Assembly: GCA_031279575.1 (NCBI GenBank)
Contig: JAITIG010000047.1
Span: 1-23,354 of the forward strand
DNA: 23,354 bases
Origin: Bifidobacteriaceae bacterium
Lineage (GTDB): Bacteria > Actinomycetota > Actinomycetes > Actinomycetales > WQXJ01
Direction of reading: 5' to 3'
Below are positions 22,489-23,354 of the stretch, in pieces. The position numbers and the translations under genes are program-made. The first letter of the stretch is position 1; every line of letters begins with the position of its first letter. The notes under the pieces are model-generated. The model saw only the letters and a program-made list of their open reading frames with translations, was not told where the DNA came from and did no database searches.

Positions 22489-22944
22489 GTGTCTGATCGA
22501 GCTGAGCCACGCGGCCCCCGCCACCGTCTCCAGGTGGCGTTGATCCGTAGCTTCGCAATAATAGCTGGCTTTGTCGCTGTGGGAGTTGCATCAGGCTGTG
22601 GTGTGCCGACCACTCAGCCGCCCGACTCCCGTCGAGCTTCCGGCGGCGAGACACCCGTCGAGATTTCGGGAACGATCAACCTTCAGGACGGATGCCTTGT
22701 GCTGGATGGTGCCAAGTGGGGCAAGAACCGCAGTGAGGTCCGTATGGTTGTGGCGGCACCGAGAAACTGGCGCATCACTGATTTGGGAGTGGATATTGAC
22801 AACGCCGCATTCAGTTGGGGAAGCCAGGTGTCGTTCGACGGTGCCATCAGAGAGGTAGGATCCTTGGCGGATCCAGTTGCGGCTCTTGGGCAGAAGTGTA
22901 TGGCAACGAGCATGCTGATCGCGGCAGTAGCTGAGGAGCCATAA
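22489..22944 (+). CDS. Small lipoprotein, third gene of the cassette
   Basis: 151 residues from a GTG at 22489 with AGGAG 4 bp upstream. A longer frame from 22390 lies inside the previous gene and is rejected. The N-terminus is basic (R-G-P-R-H-R), then hydrophobic (F-A-I-I-A-G-F-V-A-V-G), then a lipobox V-A-S-G-C with C37 as lipid acceptor. The mature part starts Ser/Pro-rich, then has G-T-I-N-L-Q-D-G-C-L-V-L-D-G and later F-S-W-G-S-Q-V-S-F-D-G, with a second Cys near the end. That G-x-(4)-D-G-C-L-x-L pattern with a late Cys is common in small actinobacterial lipoproteins of unknown role. The gene starts 14 bp after the NCHSYAW gene and is almost certainly co-transcribed. A surface-held partner or self-protection factor is possible but unproven. 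Confidence 0.8.
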   Translation: MSDRAEPRGPRHRLQVALIRSFAIIAGFVAVGVASGCGVPTTQPPDSRRASGGETPVEISGTINLQDGCLVLDGAKWGKNRSEVRMVVAAPRNWRITDLGVDIDNAAFSWGSQVSFDGAIREVGSLADPVAALGQKCMATSMLIAAVAEEP

Positions 22945-23027
22945 TGACGGTCTCGTCCCAGGCAATTGGTGTTCCTGACCGACAACAGGACAAGACGGGG
23001 TGTATCACTTAAGCGGTGGGTGGGGGT

Positions 23028-23091
23028 TGGCCGGACACGCCGGGCTCAGCTTGGCGGGAAGGACATCTGATACCCTTGCCTTGTCCGGCCA
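23028..23091. repeat. 10-bp inverted repeat in the intergenic region after the cassette
   Basis: TGGCCGGACA (23028-23037) and TGTCCGGCCA (23082-23091) match perfectly across a 44-bp spacer. The repeat lies between the lipoprotein stop and the end of the converging partial gene. A composition return to high GC happens here, so it may mark a cassette edge, but no direct repeat or transposase is seen. Confidence 0.45.
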
Positions 23092-23171
23092 TCTTCGGCC
23101 ACCTCCGTCTCTCTTCTCAAGACGCAGGTACGTTTGCTCCACCACGGCTGCCCGCCAGGCCCGTAATGGGG

Positions 23172-23354
23172 TCAATCGGTTCCGGGATGCTGTTGCGAAC
23201 TTGCCAGGCCGGTGAGGAACCGATGGTAGGGGCCGATCCGCTGGGCAGCGAACATCGCGCCCAAGGCTTGGTTGTATTCGGCGCGGCGAGCCGCAGGCAC
23301 CAGCAGGGCGTCCCAACCCCGGGACACCAAGTAGAGGTTCGCCACGTACCGGCC
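23172..23354 (-). CDS. C-terminal end of a probable Fic-family protein (partial)
   Basis: 60 codons, open at the right edge, ending with a TGA at 23172-23174. The visible peptide has N-L-Y-L-V-S-R-G-W-D-A-L-L-V-P, then R-R-A-E-Y-N-Q-A-L and I-G-P-Y-H-R-F-L-T-G-L. The order of a helix with N-x-x-L, a short x-P strand, R-x-x-Y-x-x-x-L and a P-[FY]-x-x-F-L end matches the last helices of Fic-domain proteins. These transfer AMP or related groups to targets. The catalytic H-P-F-x-x-G-N-G-R loop would lie outside the window, so activity cannot be judged. Confidence 0.5.
   Translation of the reverse strand, partial: GRYVANLYLVSRGWDALLVPAARRAEYNQALGAMFAAQRIGPYHRFLTGLASSQQHPGTD

Overview
The window is chromosomal DNA of a high-GC Gram-positive bacterium (Actinomycetota). 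The evidence is the very GC-rich sequence with G/C third positions, frequent GTG/TTG starts, 4-bp start/stop overlaps, a long DEAH helicase of the HrpA type and Ala/Gly/Pro-rich protein tails. A lower rank cannot be read from the sequence alone. No rRNA, tRNA, CRISPR array or insertion sequence was seen.

Layout. 1-2875 (minus): a coupled pair of bacterial PH-domain membrane proteins (YdbS-like, then YdbT-like; the latter runs off the left edge). 2876-3185: about 310 bp with no supported gene. 3186-3906 (minus): a Phd/YefM antitoxin and FitB/VapC PIN toxin with a 14-bp perfect palindrome just upstream. 3913-8757 (minus): an oversized HrpA helicase with four low-complexity inserts. 8894-11981 (minus): a GPH-type sugar/cation symporter and a beta-lactamase-fold serine hydrolase. 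Divergent from these, 12147-14899 (plus): an alpha/beta hydrolase of the proline iminopeptidase type, coupled to a membrane-anchored M20 metallopeptidase. 14912-16810 (minus): an ABC exporter half-transporter. 17042-20578 (minus): a PepSY membrane protein, a sensor histidine kinase and an OmpR-type response regulator in one operon. 20579-21044: 466 bp with two strong inverted repeats. 21045-22944 (plus): a compact, visibly lower-GC cassette of three exported proteins (Sec-secreted protein, secreted Cys/His hydrolase-like protein with an NCHSYAW motif, lipoprotein). The right edge holds the C-terminal end of a probable Fic-family protein (minus).

How the genes work together. The PepSY-kinase-regulator set looks like one envelope-sensing unit. 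The two exopeptidase-like enzymes, the serine hydrolase and the symporter form a divergent catabolic-looking neighbourhood. The toxin-antitoxin pair carries its own likely operator in the 35-bp gap after hrpA. The secreted three-gene cassette is the best candidate for an undescribed system.

A second theme crosses gene boundaries. At least five unrelated genes carry in-frame tandem repeats (18, 30, 72, 81, 96 or 126 bp units) inserted in loops or tails. Several of these share the octamer GGCATCGG/CCGATGCC, read in different frames and on both strands, which points to DNA-level repeat expansion rather than protein homology.
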